The notes beneath the pieces are model-generated. The model saw nothing but the letters and a program-made list of their open reading frames with translations, did not search any database and was not told the origin of the DNA. A stretch of 64,000 bases of DNA. Origin: NIOZ-UU13 sp964653075. GTDB taxonomy: Bacteria; Planctomycetota; Phycisphaerae; Sedimentisphaerales; Anaerobacaceae. Below, piece after piece: positions 49,041 to 58,315 of the stretch; the stretch's first letter is position 1, and the number at the start of each line of letters is the position of its first letter. The stretch spans positions 5,687-69,686 of the forward strand of contig CAZZAX010000011.1 in assembly GCA_964653075.1 (NCBI GenBank), read 5' to 3'. The position numbers and the translations under genes are program-made.

Positions 49041-50987
49041 ATGAGCACGAACAAAAGTACGCGTCGCGATTTCCTTAAAGCGATAGGATTGTGCGCATCA
49101 GGCGTTGCCGTTTCGGGCTGCGCTGCCCCGGCCAGACGCACGGTATACAGAACTCCTGCCGAAAAACCGAATATCCTCTGGATTACCTGCGAAGACGTCA
49201 GCGGTCCTTACTTAGGCTGTTATGGTGACATTTACGCCAGAACGCCGAATTTAGACGAGCTGGCCAAGCACAGCGTTATATATACAAAAGCCTTTGCGAC
49301 GGCTCCGGTATGCGCGCCTTCGCGTTCGTGCCTGGTAACGGGAGTTTACGCAACTTCTACGGGCACACAGCATCTGCGTTCGGACGTAAAATTGCCGAGA
49401 GAGATAAAATGTTTTCCGGAATATCTTCGTGCGGCCGGCTATTACTGCTCAAACAATTATAAAAAGGACTATAACTTCAAGGATGTGGATGTCTGGGACG
49501 AATCGAGCCCTACTGCTCACTGGCGAAGACGCAAGCCGGGTCAGCCGTTTTTCAGTGTGTTCAACTTTACCTCTACACACCAGGGACAGATTAACGGTTC
49601 CGATGAGGAATTTTTTGATAAGTACACGTCGAAACTAAAACCCCAAGAACGCCATGACGGCAAAAGAATTCCTCTTCCGCCATATTATCCTGATACACCG
49701 TTTGTGCGGAAAATATGGTGTCGTTATTACAACCTGATTACTTTTATGGACAAGCAGGTCGGCGACTTGCTAAGTGCGCTGCAAGCCGACGGTTTGGTTG
49801 ATAATACGATAGTGTTCTTTTTCTCAGACCACGGCCTTGGTCTTCCCCGGTTCAAAAGGACGCTTTACGATTCGGGTCTGAATGTTCCTTTAATTATTCA
49901 TTTTGGCCGACGATATCAACACTTCTATCCGCTCAAGGCCGGCAGGAGGACGGACAGGCTGGTCAGCTTTGTAGATTTTGCTCCGACTGTGCTGAGCCTG
50001 GTTGGTTTGCCCGTTCCCGGTTATATGCAGGGTAATGCATTTCTTGGCCCTAAGGCGGGCCCGCCGCGGGAATATATATTCGGGGCGTCCAGCCGGGTGG
50101 ATGAGGCCTATGAGATGTCACGCTGTGTTCGTGATAAGCGATACAAGTATATTCGCAATTACATGCCGCATTTGCCTTATATCCAGCCGAGCGAATATCC
50201 CGACAGGGCCGAGATTATGCAGGAGTTGCGAAAGGTGGTCGCCGAAGAAAATCTGACAAGTGTGCAAAAACAACTCTGGGCGCCGACCAAACCGCTTGAG
50301 GAACTGTACGATACAATGGCAGACCGACATGAGACAGAAAACCTTGCTCGAAATCCCAAAGCACGCAGGGTTCTTGGGAGAATGCGAAGAGTGCACCGCG
50401 GGTGGATGGTAGAGACGCATGATACCGGGTTATTGTCGGAAGCGGAGATGCATATTCGTTCGGAAGGCTCGACTCCGTATGAGATGGCAGAGCAAATCAG
50501 CAAGTATCCTCAATGGCGCATTCTGGATGCGGCGGATTTGGTTGGCAGGGGGCCAAGTAATATTCCGAAGCTGATAAGGTTGTCGAGCAGCTCGGACAGT
50601 GCGGTTCGCTACTGGTCTGTTGTGGCTTTGAGTGTTCTCGGTTCAGGGGCACCGCAAACGGTAAAGTCGCTGACCCAACGGCTGGGAGATTCGAGCCCGA
50701 ACGTGCGATTTGCAGCGGCCGGTGCATTGTGCAAGCTGGGGTTGTGTGAAAATGCTTTGCCGGTATTGGCTGAAGGCCTGGAGGAGCAGCGGGAGGAAAC
50801 AGTCCTGTACGCCGCACGCGAGATACAGGGTCTTGGCAGTAAGGCCCGCCCGATTGTTCAGCAGATAAAAGACGCCCGCCAACGATGCAGAAATGCGGAC
50901 GGAGAATATATAAATAATAATCATGCAACGTTTATCGACTGGGCTCTAAAGTATGCCCTGGAGAATTGCGGAGAATCATCAAATTAG
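49041..50987 (+). CDS. Tat-exported sulfatase with C-terminal HEAT-type repeats
   Basis: A 648-residue formylglycine sulfatase. The signal is twin-arginine (STRRDFLKAIGLCASGVAV, then a lipobox-like VSGC). Metal residues come from ILWITCEDVSGPYLGCYG. The modification motif is CAPSR at 91-95, so Cys91 would become formylglycine through a FGE enzyme not seen here. FFFSDHGLGLPRFKR holds the second metal site. From about residue 510 come HEAT-like helical repeats (VRYWSVVALSVLG, VRFAAAGALCKLG, VLYAAREIQGLG), which are unusual in sulfatases and suggest protein contacts. GGAGG precedes the ATG at 49041. It follows the GH2 gene by 37 bases. Confidence 0.93.
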   Translation: MSTNKSTRRDFLKAIGLCASGVAVSGCAAPARRTVYRTPAEKPNILWITCEDVSGPYLGCYGDIYARTPNLDELAKHSVIYTKAFATAPVCAPSRSCLVTGVYATSTGTQHLRSDVKLPREIKCFPEYLRAAGYYCSNNYKKDYNFKDVDVWDESSPTAHWRRRKPGQPFFSVFNFTSTHQGQINGSDEEFFDKYTSKLKPQERHDGKRIPLPPYYPDTPFVRKIWCRYYNLITFMDKQVGDLLSALQADGLVDNTIVFFFSDHGLGLPRFKRTLYDSGLNVPLIIHFGRRYQHFYPLKAGRRTDRLVSFVDFAPTVLSLVGLPVPGYMQGNAFLGPKAGPPREYIFGASSRVDEAYEMSRCVRDKRYKYIRNYMPHLPYIQPSEYPDRAEIMQELRKVVAEENLTSVQKQLWAPTKPLEELYDTMADRHETENLARNPKARRVLGRMRRVHRGWMVETHDTGLLSEAEMHIRSEGSTPYEMAEQISKYPQWRILDAADLVGRGPSNIPKLIRLSSSSDSAVRYWSVVALSVLGSGAPQTVKSLTQRLGDSSPNVRFAAAGALCKLGLCENALPVLAEGLEEQREETVLYAAREIQGLGSKARPIVQQIKDARQRCRNADGEYINNNHATFIDWALKYALENCGESSN

Positions 50988-50999
50988 CACATTGTGAAA

Positions 51000-52397
51000 A
51001 TGAATATTATGAACGGCACGCTTATCAACGAAGAAAAAGGCAGCGTTGTTTATGTAATGCTCGTATGTATGGTCGCTGCGCTGGGGGGGCTTTTGTTCGG
51101 CTATGATACGGGGGTAATTAACGGTGCGATAGGGCCCTTAAAAGCACACTTTAGTCTTGATGCAAACTGGGCAGGCTGGGCGACGGGCTGTGCCCTGGTC
51201 GGATGTGCTATCGGGGCGGCCATTGCCGGAGTGCTGAGCGACTGGCTTGGCCGGAAAAAGGTGCTTATTCTTTCTGCGATTTTGTTTTTCATCTCGGCGG
51301 TTGGAACCGCCCTGCCGAAAAGTATTACAACTTTCATCATTTACCGGATAATTGGCGGTTTGGGTGTGGGTGCGGCGTCGATGTCCTCGCCGATGTATAT
51401 TGCAGAGATAAGCCCTGCGAGGATTCGCGGGCGGATGGTATCGGTCAATCAGTTTGCGATTGTAACGGGTTTTCTGGTTGTATATTTTGTGAATTATTTT
51501 ATCGCTCTTCAGGGCGACGAGATTTGGAACCAGCAGTTTGGCTGGCGGTGGATGTTCGGTTCGGAGTCGCTGCCGGCTTTACTGTTGCTGGTGCTGCTGT
51601 TTTTTGTACCGGAGAGTCCCCGCTGGCTGACCAAACAAAACCGCAGTGACGAGGCGCTGGAGATTCTTGCCCGCGTTGATGGTGCCCAATATGCTCAAAC
51701 CGAGCTGCTGGAAATCAAGGATGCCATTGCCCACGAAAGCGGATCGATAAAACAACTGTTTCAGCCGGGTATGAAGATTGTATTGGTCATCGGTATCGTG
51801 TTAGCGGTCCTGCAGCAGGTTACGGGTATTAATGTTTTCCTTTATTTCGGGACCGAGATTTTCAAGAAGATGGGTTCCGAAACCAATGCCGCACTTCTTC
51901 AAACGGTGATAGTCGGTGCAGTAAACCTTAGTTTTACGATTATTGCTATCTGGACGGTGGACAAAGTTGGCCGAAAGCCTTTGATGATGATAGGCTCAGC
52001 GGGGATGGGGCTTTCGCTGTTAGGGATGGGCTTGATGGCGTACTGCCAAAAAACAGATTTGTGGGTTCTGCTGTTCATACTCGGTTATATAGCCTGCTTT
52101 GCGCTCTCGGTCGGGCCTGTGACATGGGTAATCCTGTCGGAGATTTTCCCGACGCGTATTCGCGGGCGGGCAATGGCCATTGCCACGGTGTGCCTTTGGG
52201 TGGCGAATTACGTTGTTTCTCAAACGTTTCCTATGATGGACGAAAATAACTGGCTGCTCGAAAAGTTTCATCATGCTTTTCCGTTCTGGCTGTATGGGAT
52301 TTTCTGTGTTGTTCTGGTTACTTTTGTCCGTCGGTTCGTACCGGAGACCAAGGGCAAGACATTGGAAGAGATAGAAAAACACTGGATGAATTTATAG
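51000..52397 (+). CDS. MFS sugar porter (XylE/GLUT-like)
   Basis: A 465-residue membrane protein with 12 helices and the sugar-porter signatures: GGLLFGYDTGVINGAI (helix 1), DWLGRKKVL (loop 2-3), YIAEISPARIRGRMVS (after helix 4), PESPRWL (after helix 6), QQVTGINVFLYFG (helix 7), and PETKGKTLEEIE at the end. It probably takes up a monosaccharide with H+ or by facilitated diffusion, completing the GH2-sulfatase unit just upstream (12-base gap). A GTG at 50994 would add two residues. No clear ribosome-binding site, consistent with translational coupling. Confidence 0.95.
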   Translation: MNIMNGTLINEEKGSVVYVMLVCMVAALGGLLFGYDTGVINGAIGPLKAHFSLDANWAGWATGCALVGCAIGAAIAGVLSDWLGRKKVLILSAILFFISAVGTALPKSITTFIIYRIIGGLGVGAASMSSPMYIAEISPARIRGRMVSVNQFAIVTGFLVVYFVNYFIALQGDEIWNQQFGWRWMFGSESLPALLLLVLLFFVPESPRWLTKQNRSDEALEILARVDGAQYAQTELLEIKDAIAHESGSIKQLFQPGMKIVLVIGIVLAVLQQVTGINVFLYFGTEIFKKMGSETNAALLQTVIVGAVNLSFTIIAIWTVDKVGRKPLMMIGSAGMGLSLLGMGLMAYCQKTDLWVLLFILGYIACFALSVGPVTWVILSEIFPTRIRGRAMAIATVCLWVANYVVSQTFPMMDENNWLLEKFHHAFPFWLYGIFCVVLVTFVRRFVPETKGKTLEEIEKHWMNL

Positions 52398-52449
52398 ATT
52401 CGGCAGCGAGAGAAATTGTAGTGATATTTTCAGGATAGCAGGATTTAAG

Positions 52450-52872
52450 ATGGATTTTCCCAAGCGAATGACTGTTCAGAGTCACACGATACCTATTGTG
52501 CCGAGGTATGCCGAAACCGACAAAGCGGGAGTGGTTCACCACAGTGTCTATCCTGTTTGGTTTGAAATGGGGCGAACGGAGCTGTTGCGGGCCAACGGGA
52601 TTGCATACAAAGACCTCGAACAAGCAGGGGTATTATTCGTAGTAGCCAAGTTGTGTATAAAATACCGCCGGCCTGCGAGGTATGACGAGAAGCTGCAACT
52701 GGAAACACATTGCTCAGCGGTCACTGCCGGTAAAGTTGAGCACAGCTACAGGCTCACTCGCAGCAGTGATGGATTGCTGTTTGCTGAGGGCTCGACCGTT
52801 TTGGCTCATGTCAACTCCGAGGGTAAGATCCGCCGAATACCTAAATTTATGTATCCGGCAAAAGACGATTAG
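52450..52872 (+). CDS. Acyl-CoA thioesterase, hot-dog fold (YbgC/4-HBT type)
   Basis: A 140-residue hot-dog thioesterase. The signature VPRYAETDKAGVVHHSVYPVWFE is split over strand one and the central helix, with Asp in ETDKAG as the catalytic residue of the 4-hydroxybenzoyl-CoA thioesterase group, followed by LCIKYRRPARYDEKL. It cleaves a short- or medium-chain acyl-CoA. In other bacteria YbgC goes with Tol-Pal genes, but here the neighbours are a sugar porter (53 bases before) and purF. It may be co-transcribed with either. Confidence 0.9.
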   Translation: MDFPKRMTVQSHTIPIVPRYAETDKAGVVHHSVYPVWFEMGRTELLRANGIAYKDLEQAGVLFVVAKLCIKYRRPARYDEKLQLETHCSAVTAGKVEHSYRLTRSSDGLLFAEGSTVLAHVNSEGKIRRIPKFMYPAKDD

Positions 52873-52983
52873 AAATTCAGGTGATACTTCAGAAAAGAAA
52901 AATTTTCATTGAGTGAATTAAAAAAGCAGTTCATTCAGCGGTTTTCGATTGACAATTCACGCCTGACAATTAACAATCCTTTT

Positions 52984-54420
52984 ATGGCTTCAGAAAAAAA
53001 AGAAAACTGCGGTCTTTTTGGCATTTTTAGTGACCCCGAGGCGGTCCATAAGACCTATTTCGGTCTTCACAGCCTTCAGCACCGCGGACAGGAATCGGCG
53101 GGAATTGCCTCCAGTGATGGTGAAGTGATTCAGTGCTATAGCGGGATGGGTATGGTCAGGAGGGTATTTCGTTCAGGCAGCGGTATTTTAGAAAAGCTTT
53201 CTAATCCGATAGCCATCGGTCATGTTCGGTATTCAACGACAGGCTCAAGCATGGCGGTAAATTGTCAGCCGCTTTTGGCCGAGTACTCCCGCGGGCAGGT
53301 TGCGGTGGCGCATAACGGCAACCTTATTAACGCGTCATTATTGCGGGACGAATATGAGGCACACGGCAGTATATTTAACTCCACAAACGATACAGAGGTA
53401 ATTGTTCATTTACTCGCCAAGCCGAGCCATGCCGGCAATCCCGACTATTTGGGACACGTATTGAACCATCTTCAGGGCGCATATAGTCTGCTGTTTTTAT
53501 TTGTCGACCGTATAGAAGCGGCGCGGGACCCTTACGGAATCAGGCCTTTATGTATAGGCCAGACGGACAACGGTGCTTACGTGGTTGCCAGTGAGACATG
53601 CGCCTTTGACATCATCAACGCAAAGTTTATTCGTGAAGTTGAGCCCGGTGAAATCGTTCGGCTGGATAAAGACGGGCTGCACAGCAGTTTCTTCGTTAAG
53701 CGGGGCACTGTAACACCGGCCTACTGTATCTTCGAGCACATCTACTTCGCCAAACAAAACAGCACATTTTTCGGTGAAAACGTTCACGAGTTCAGAAAGA
53801 ATCTCGGCAGGCAACTGGCAAAAGAACATCCCGTTGATGCGGACGTGGTAATACCCGTGCCGGACTCGGGGACATCAGCGGCGATTGGGTATGCAGAGCA
53901 AAGTAAAATACCTTTCGATATGGGGCTGGTCAGAAGCCATTATATAGGCAGAACATTTATTTCTCCTGAACAGAAGTTAAGAGAGCTGGAAGTCAAACTC
54001 AAACTGGCTGTGATTAAGGAAGTTGTGGATGGAAACCGCGTTGTGGTGGTGGATGATTCAATTGTCCGCGGCACTACTACCAGAGGCAAGATAAGGGCAT
54101 TGCGCCAGGCCGGGGCTAAAGAGATACACATGCGGGTGAGCTGTCCGCCAATCAGGTTTCCCTGTTTTTACGGTATTGATTTTCCAACCAAAGAAGAGCT
54201 GCTGGCAAACAATCGCGATTTGGGGCAAATCGCGGAGTTCCTTGAAGTTGACAGTGTCGGCTATATGTCGCTTGAAGGATTGCTTGGGTGTGCGAAATTG
54301 CCTGATGACCACTACTGTACGGCCTGCTGGAGCGGCAAATACAGAATACCAATAGATGTTGCAGTCAATAAATTCTCTATGGAGTGCTATCAAATGCATA
54401 TATTCGAGAACGAACAGTAG
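52984..54420 (+). CDS. purF: Amidophosphoribosyltransferase PurF
   Basis: A 478-residue enzyme for the first step of purine synthesis: glutamine plus PRPP gives phosphoribosylamine. After a short propeptide the nucleophile is Cys9 (ENCGLFGIF). Glutaminase residues follow: LQHRGQESAGI, IGHVRYSTTG, AHNGNL and TNDTEVIVHL. The PRPP loop is VVVDDSIVRGTTTR. Four cysteines expected to hold a 4Fe-4S cluster are present (YCIFEHI, PCFYGID, YCTACWSG), as in the B. subtilis enzyme. The frame is open from a TTG at 52909, but those 25 residues look non-coding and PurF propeptides are short. purM follows after 46 bases. Confidence 0.96.
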   Translation: MASEKKENCGLFGIFSDPEAVHKTYFGLHSLQHRGQESAGIASSDGEVIQCYSGMGMVRRVFRSGSGILEKLSNPIAIGHVRYSTTGSSMAVNCQPLLAEYSRGQVAVAHNGNLINASLLRDEYEAHGSIFNSTNDTEVIVHLLAKPSHAGNPDYLGHVLNHLQGAYSLLFLFVDRIEAARDPYGIRPLCIGQTDNGAYVVASETCAFDIINAKFIREVEPGEIVRLDKDGLHSSFFVKRGTVTPAYCIFEHIYFAKQNSTFFGENVHEFRKNLGRQLAKEHPVDADVVIPVPDSGTSAAIGYAEQSKIPFDMGLVRSHYIGRTFISPEQKLRELEVKLKLAVIKEVVDGNRVVVVDDSIVRGTTTRGKIRALRQAGAKEIHMRVSCPPIRFPCFYGIDFPTKEELLANNRDLGQIAEFLEVDSVGYMSLEGLLGCAKLPDDHYCTACWSGKYRIPIDVAVNKFSMECYQMHIFENEQ

Positions 54421-54466
54421 CGTATGTTCAGGTTCCCGGATGTCTGTAAACCAAAAGCGGCGAAAA

Positions 54467-55534
54467 ATGAGCAAATATGTGACCTATGAACAGTCCGGTG
54501 TGAGTATCGATGCCGGGGAGGAGATGGTTAATCAGATTTCTTCGGCGGTAGCGAGCACATTCGGGCCGCGGGTTATCCAGTCACACAATGCCTTTGCAGG
54601 GATGTTTCGGCTCGATTATGACGAGCGTCTGTTCAAAAGAAATTACAAGAACCCTGTCCTTGTTGCCTGTACCGACGGCGTGGGCAGTAAGGTCCAGTTG
54701 GCCGAGAAGATGAAGAGGTTCGATACCGTAGGGATTGACCTTGTTGCGATGAACGTTAATGATATGCTCGTACAGGGCGCCGAGCCGTTGTTCTTTCTCG
54801 ACTATCTTGCGGTTCACAAGCTGGAGCCGAAAATAGTGGCTGAGCTTGTAACAGGCGTTGCGAGAGGCTGCCGGGAAGCCAGCTGTGCGCTGATAGGCGG
54901 AGAAACCGCCGAGATGCCGGACACCTATTCGGCAGGTGATTTCGATATGGCCGGCTTTGCCGTGGGTGTTGTCGAGCGAAAGAAAATAATTACAGGTGAA
55001 ATAATAAAAAAAGGTGATGTGATTCTGGGCCTTGCTTCAAGCGGGCTGCACAGTAACGGTTATACGTTAGCCCGCAATATTTGCTTTAAGCAGGCGAAAC
55101 TCAAAATGACCGATTGTCCGGATGGGCTCGACGGCGCTGCAGTTGGTGAAGCTCTGCTGGAGCCGACTCGAATTTATGTTCGGGCGATAATAAAATTGCT
55201 TTCACGATACAAGGTCAAACGAATAGTTCACGGGATGGCTCATATAACCGGCGGCGGTCTGGTGGGAAATATACCTCGAGTGCTGCCGAAGGGCTGCGAT
55301 GCGGCAATAAAAAAATCGAGCTGGCCGGTACCGAAGATATTTACTTTCCTTCAGAAGAGAGGCCCGGTCGAAGAGGGGGAAATGTTCAGAGTCTTTAATA
55401 TGGGGATAGGATTCGTGCTGATAGTGGCGGAAGATTTTGCCGAATCGATAACCAGGAAACTGACAAAATACGGAGAGCGTGTCTATAAGATAGGCCGGAT
55501 TACTTCCGGCACCGGCAAGGTAATCCTCAAATAA
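54467..55534 (+). CDS. purM: Phosphoribosylformylglycinamidine cyclo-ligase PurM
   Basis: A 355-residue ATP-dependent enzyme that makes aminoimidazole ribonucleotide in purine synthesis. It begins with YEQSGVSIDAGEE, then TDGVGSKVQLAEKM, MNVNDMLVQGAEPLFFLDYL, IGGETAEMPDTY, GLASSGLHSNGYTLAR and HITGGGLVGNIPRVLP, all PurM signatures. A frame opening at 54356 overlaps purF, so the ATG at 54467 is preferred, where the family starts. Spacing and order (purF-purM) support one operon, with the PurF-like gene 112 bases beyond. Confidence 0.96.
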   Translation: MSKYVTYEQSGVSIDAGEEMVNQISSAVASTFGPRVIQSHNAFAGMFRLDYDERLFKRNYKNPVLVACTDGVGSKVQLAEKMKRFDTVGIDLVAMNVNDMLVQGAEPLFFLDYLAVHKLEPKIVAELVTGVARGCREASCALIGGETAEMPDTYSAGDFDMAGFAVGVVERKKIITGEIIKKGDVILGLASSGLHSNGYTLARNICFKQAKLKMTDCPDGLDGAAVGEALLEPTRIYVRAIIKLLSRYKVKRIVHGMAHITGGGLVGNIPRVLPKGCDAAIKKSSWPVPKIFTFLQKRGPVEEGEMFRVFNMGIGFVLIVAEDFAESITRKLTKYGERVYKIGRITSGTGKVILK

Positions 55535-55646
55535 GTGTTCGCAATAATAAAGCGAATATGATACAATGTCCGAATCGAGGGTATTAACGGTTGTGTTAAG
55601 CATTCTAAATTATAAACCGCGTACGTTTTTACACAGGAGGTAAAAA

Positions 55647-57137
55647 ATGAGTGGTATTTTTGGAGTAGTCTCGAAGAAGAATTGTGCAGAAACACTTTTC
55701 TACAGCACTGATTATCATTCGCACCTTGGAACCGAGTATGGAGGCATAGCGGTGCTTGGAGATGATTTCACCCGTCAGATACACAGCCTGAGCCAGAGCC
55801 AGTTTAAGTCGAAATTCTTTGATGATTATGAAAGTATCAACGGCAACAAAGGTATCGGCGTTATCAGTGACTATGAAGAGCAGCCTATTTATCTGAACTC
55901 AAGATTTGGGCCGTTTTGTATCGTCACCAGCGGATTTGTGGAAAACACTGAAGAGCTGGCGGAGAAACTGTTGAAAGAAGGAATATCTTTCAGCGAAGTA
56001 GGCAAGAGGTCGGTAAATACCACGGAGCTTATAGCAAAATTAATCAACCAGGGAAGGGATTTGATAAACGGCATAGAGAAGATGTTTGAGGTTATCGAGG
56101 GTTCCTGCTCTCTCTTATTGCTGCATAAAGACGGGATATATGCAGCAAGAGACAGACTTGGATATACGCCGCTAATTATTGGCAAGCGGCCGGATGCATG
56201 GGCGGTTACTGCCGAGACCAATGCCTTTCCGAATAACGGATTTGATGTTGTGAAAAACATTGGGCCGGGGGAGATGATTCTGATAAATGAAGACGGCATA
56301 GTGCAAAAGAGCCCCGGCAGGGGAAATATAAACCAAATCTGCACGTTTCTCTGGATATATACCGGCTTTCCCGCCTCAAGCTATGAAGGAATCAATGTTG
56401 AGATAGTCAGGGAAAAATGCGGACGCTGCCTTGCGAAGCGCGACAAGGATATTGAGGTTGATGTGGTCTCGGGGGTTCCGGATTCCGGATTTGCACACGG
56501 GCTGGGATATGCTATGGAATCGGGCAAACCATTTAGACGCCCGCTTGTTAAGTACACACCCGGATATGGCAGAAGTTATACGCCGCCCTCACAGCAGACA
56601 CGCGACCTTATCGCAAAAATGAAACTTATCCCTATTAAAGAGGTAATTGAAGATAACAGTATAGTCGTATGTGAAGATTCCATCGTCAGGGGCACACAGC
56701 TTAAGAACTTCGCCATAAAAAAGCTCTGGGATTGCGGCGCCAAACAGATACATGTAAGGCCCGCCTGTCCGCCGCTGATGTATCCCTGCAGGTTCAATCT
56801 TTCCACACGCTCAATCCACGAGCTTGCCGCCCGCAAAGCCATTCGGTCTCTGGAAGGTCATGACTTGGATGATGTATCGGAATATCTGGACGCAAATAGC
56901 GAGAAATACAAAAGAATGGTCGAATGGATTGCCAGGGATTTAGGTGTCACTACGCTTAGATATCAGACCGTTGGTGATATGGTTGAGGCTGTCGGGCGAC
57001 CAAAAGAGAGTCTATGTCTTTATTGCTGGACCGGGGAGTGCCCGAAGACGACACGTCCAAAAGCGACCAGGACATTAGATATTGTGGAAGTAATGCCGGA
57101 TGCCGCCAAAAAAACGGAAGCAAAGGTCGAAATCTAA
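55647..57137 (+). CDS. PurF-like amidophosphoribosyltransferase paralogue with an inactivated glutaminase domain
   Basis: A 496-residue homologue of PurF. The N-terminus reads MSGIFGVVS, so the glutaminase Cys is Ser. The residues that bind glutamine are also gone: by eye, Arg of HVRYS aligns with Ser74, Asn of HNG with Ser95, and Asp of NDTE with Thr125. The phosphoribosyltransferase half is intact, with VVCEDSIVRGTQLKN at about 340-354 and VSGVPDSGFAHGLGYAM. Four cysteines matching the Fe-S ligands are kept (Cys232, 381, 457, 460). It may use free ammonia, pair with PurF, or make a different ribosyl product. AGGAGG precedes the ATG. It lies downstream of purM. Confidence 0.88.
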   Translation: MSGIFGVVSKKNCAETLFYSTDYHSHLGTEYGGIAVLGDDFTRQIHSLSQSQFKSKFFDDYESINGNKGIGVISDYEEQPIYLNSRFGPFCIVTSGFVENTEELAEKLLKEGISFSEVGKRSVNTTELIAKLINQGRDLINGIEKMFEVIEGSCSLLLLHKDGIYAARDRLGYTPLIIGKRPDAWAVTAETNAFPNNGFDVVKNIGPGEMILINEDGIVQKSPGRGNINQICTFLWIYTGFPASSYEGINVEIVREKCGRCLAKRDKDIEVDVVSGVPDSGFAHGLGYAMESGKPFRRPLVKYTPGYGRSYTPPSQQTRDLIAKMKLIPIKEVIEDNSIVVCEDSIVRGTQLKNFAIKKLWDCGAKQIHVRPACPPLMYPCRFNLSTRSIHELAARKAIRSLEGHDLDDVSEYLDANSEKYKRMVEWIARDLGVTTLRYQTVGDMVEAVGRPKESLCLYCWTGECPKTTRPKATRTLDIVEVMPDAAKKTEAKVEI

Positions 57138-57237
57138 TTCTGCTTTTGCAAGGGTCTTAATCACCTGAGTTTGACTTTTATAGTTTTGTTTTTGCACGTT
57201 GTGTTTTAATTTTACGCTTTTCTACGTCTGTGAAAGA

Positions 57238-58263
57238 ATGAGTATAAAAGGGCGAAGTTCAATCAGATTTTTTGCGGCGGCAATAGTTTATGTTGTCTTC
57301 GCCGGGCATCTATATTGGCCGTATTTCAGAAACTTAGACAGATGGCAATACCTTTTAATTGTGAATAGTTGTATAGCCTCTCTCGGCTGTTATGTACTGA
57401 GCCGGCGGTGGGTGGCCGGATTTGCTGAGTCGTTTTTTGCGGGGGCTATTTACGGCTTCGGGCCGTTCATACTCGGATTAGCCCAATTTCATCCTTCGGC
57501 CGGTCTTTTGGCGGCGGCTATACCATGGCTGTTCTGCCCGGCTGCTTTTGGTTTCAAAGAAAAATGGCGATGGTTTAGGATTTCGCTTGTGATTCTGCCG
57601 TTTCTGGCAATAGTGGTTTTTTTTCAGGTATCGACTCACTACCGATTATTCCCAGTTTCAACACAGGCCCGGCTGCATACGGCTGATTTGACAGGCTTGT
57701 TTGCCCCGCTTATTACAGCTAAACAAAACCTGACTCTGATTGGCTTTTATCATATTCCGATAGCGGCGCTGGTTATTGGTGTTTGTATGATGCTGGCAGC
57801 CCGGCGGTACAGTGTTATTGTAATTATTTTTCTCGGTGTGATACTGTCGTTCTATGATGCTTTTAATTCTTATGTTGAGGTCAGTCCTGTTATCTGGCTT
57901 ACGGTTCCGGTTTTGTGCTGCTCGGTGCTTATTGGGGAAGGTATGCAGGGATTTGCCTCGGCTGGCTTTGCCGACCGCGTATGGATTTTAGCGACCGTGG
58001 CGATCATGGCAGCACTTTCCATCGTAACATTGCTGCTGGCGACGAAATACTTTCAGACATTTTTAGGTCTGGGTGCGGGATACGCAAAACTCTTTACCGA
58101 GGCCGGGAAGATGTACGTGCTCGGTGCGATTGTGGCCGCAATTATTTTCTTTATGATACGTGCGAAATTGCGAATGCGGCTGTTGCGACAGCTTGTGCTT
58201 TGTGCAGCAATGGCGGTGGATATATTTATCGGTGCAAGGTATATCGTCGATAGGATTCTGTAA
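57238..58263 (+). CDS. Polytopic membrane protein of unknown function
   Basis: A 341-residue very hydrophobic protein with roughly nine or ten predicted helices, joined by short loops. Recognisable local features are FAGHLYWPYFRNLDRW after the first helix, GPFILGLAQFHPSAGLLAA in the middle, and a basic cytoplasmic-looking loop (FFMIRAKLRMRLLRQ) before the last helix. The layout resembles bacterial integral membrane glycosyltransferase-like or polysaccharide-export proteins, but no catalytic motif is seen. The ATG at 57238 is chosen over a TTG at 57199. A GH53 gene follows after 52 bases. Confidence 0.6.
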   Translation: MSIKGRSSIRFFAAAIVYVVFAGHLYWPYFRNLDRWQYLLIVNSCIASLGCYVLSRRWVAGFAESFFAGAIYGFGPFILGLAQFHPSAGLLAAAIPWLFCPAAFGFKEKWRWFRISLVILPFLAIVVFFQVSTHYRLFPVSTQARLHTADLTGLFAPLITAKQNLTLIGFYHIPIAALVIGVCMMLAARRYSVIVIIFLGVILSFYDAFNSYVEVSPVIWLTVPVLCCSVLIGEGMQGFASAGFADRVWILATVAIMAALSIVTLLLATKYFQTFLGLGAGYAKLFTEAGKMYVLGAIVAAIIFFMIRAKLRMRLLRQLVLCAAMAVDIFIGARYIVDRIL

Positions 58264-58315
58264 TACCACCTGATTTCAAATGTGAATATATAAGTATCGA
58301 GGTGCAGTGACAATA

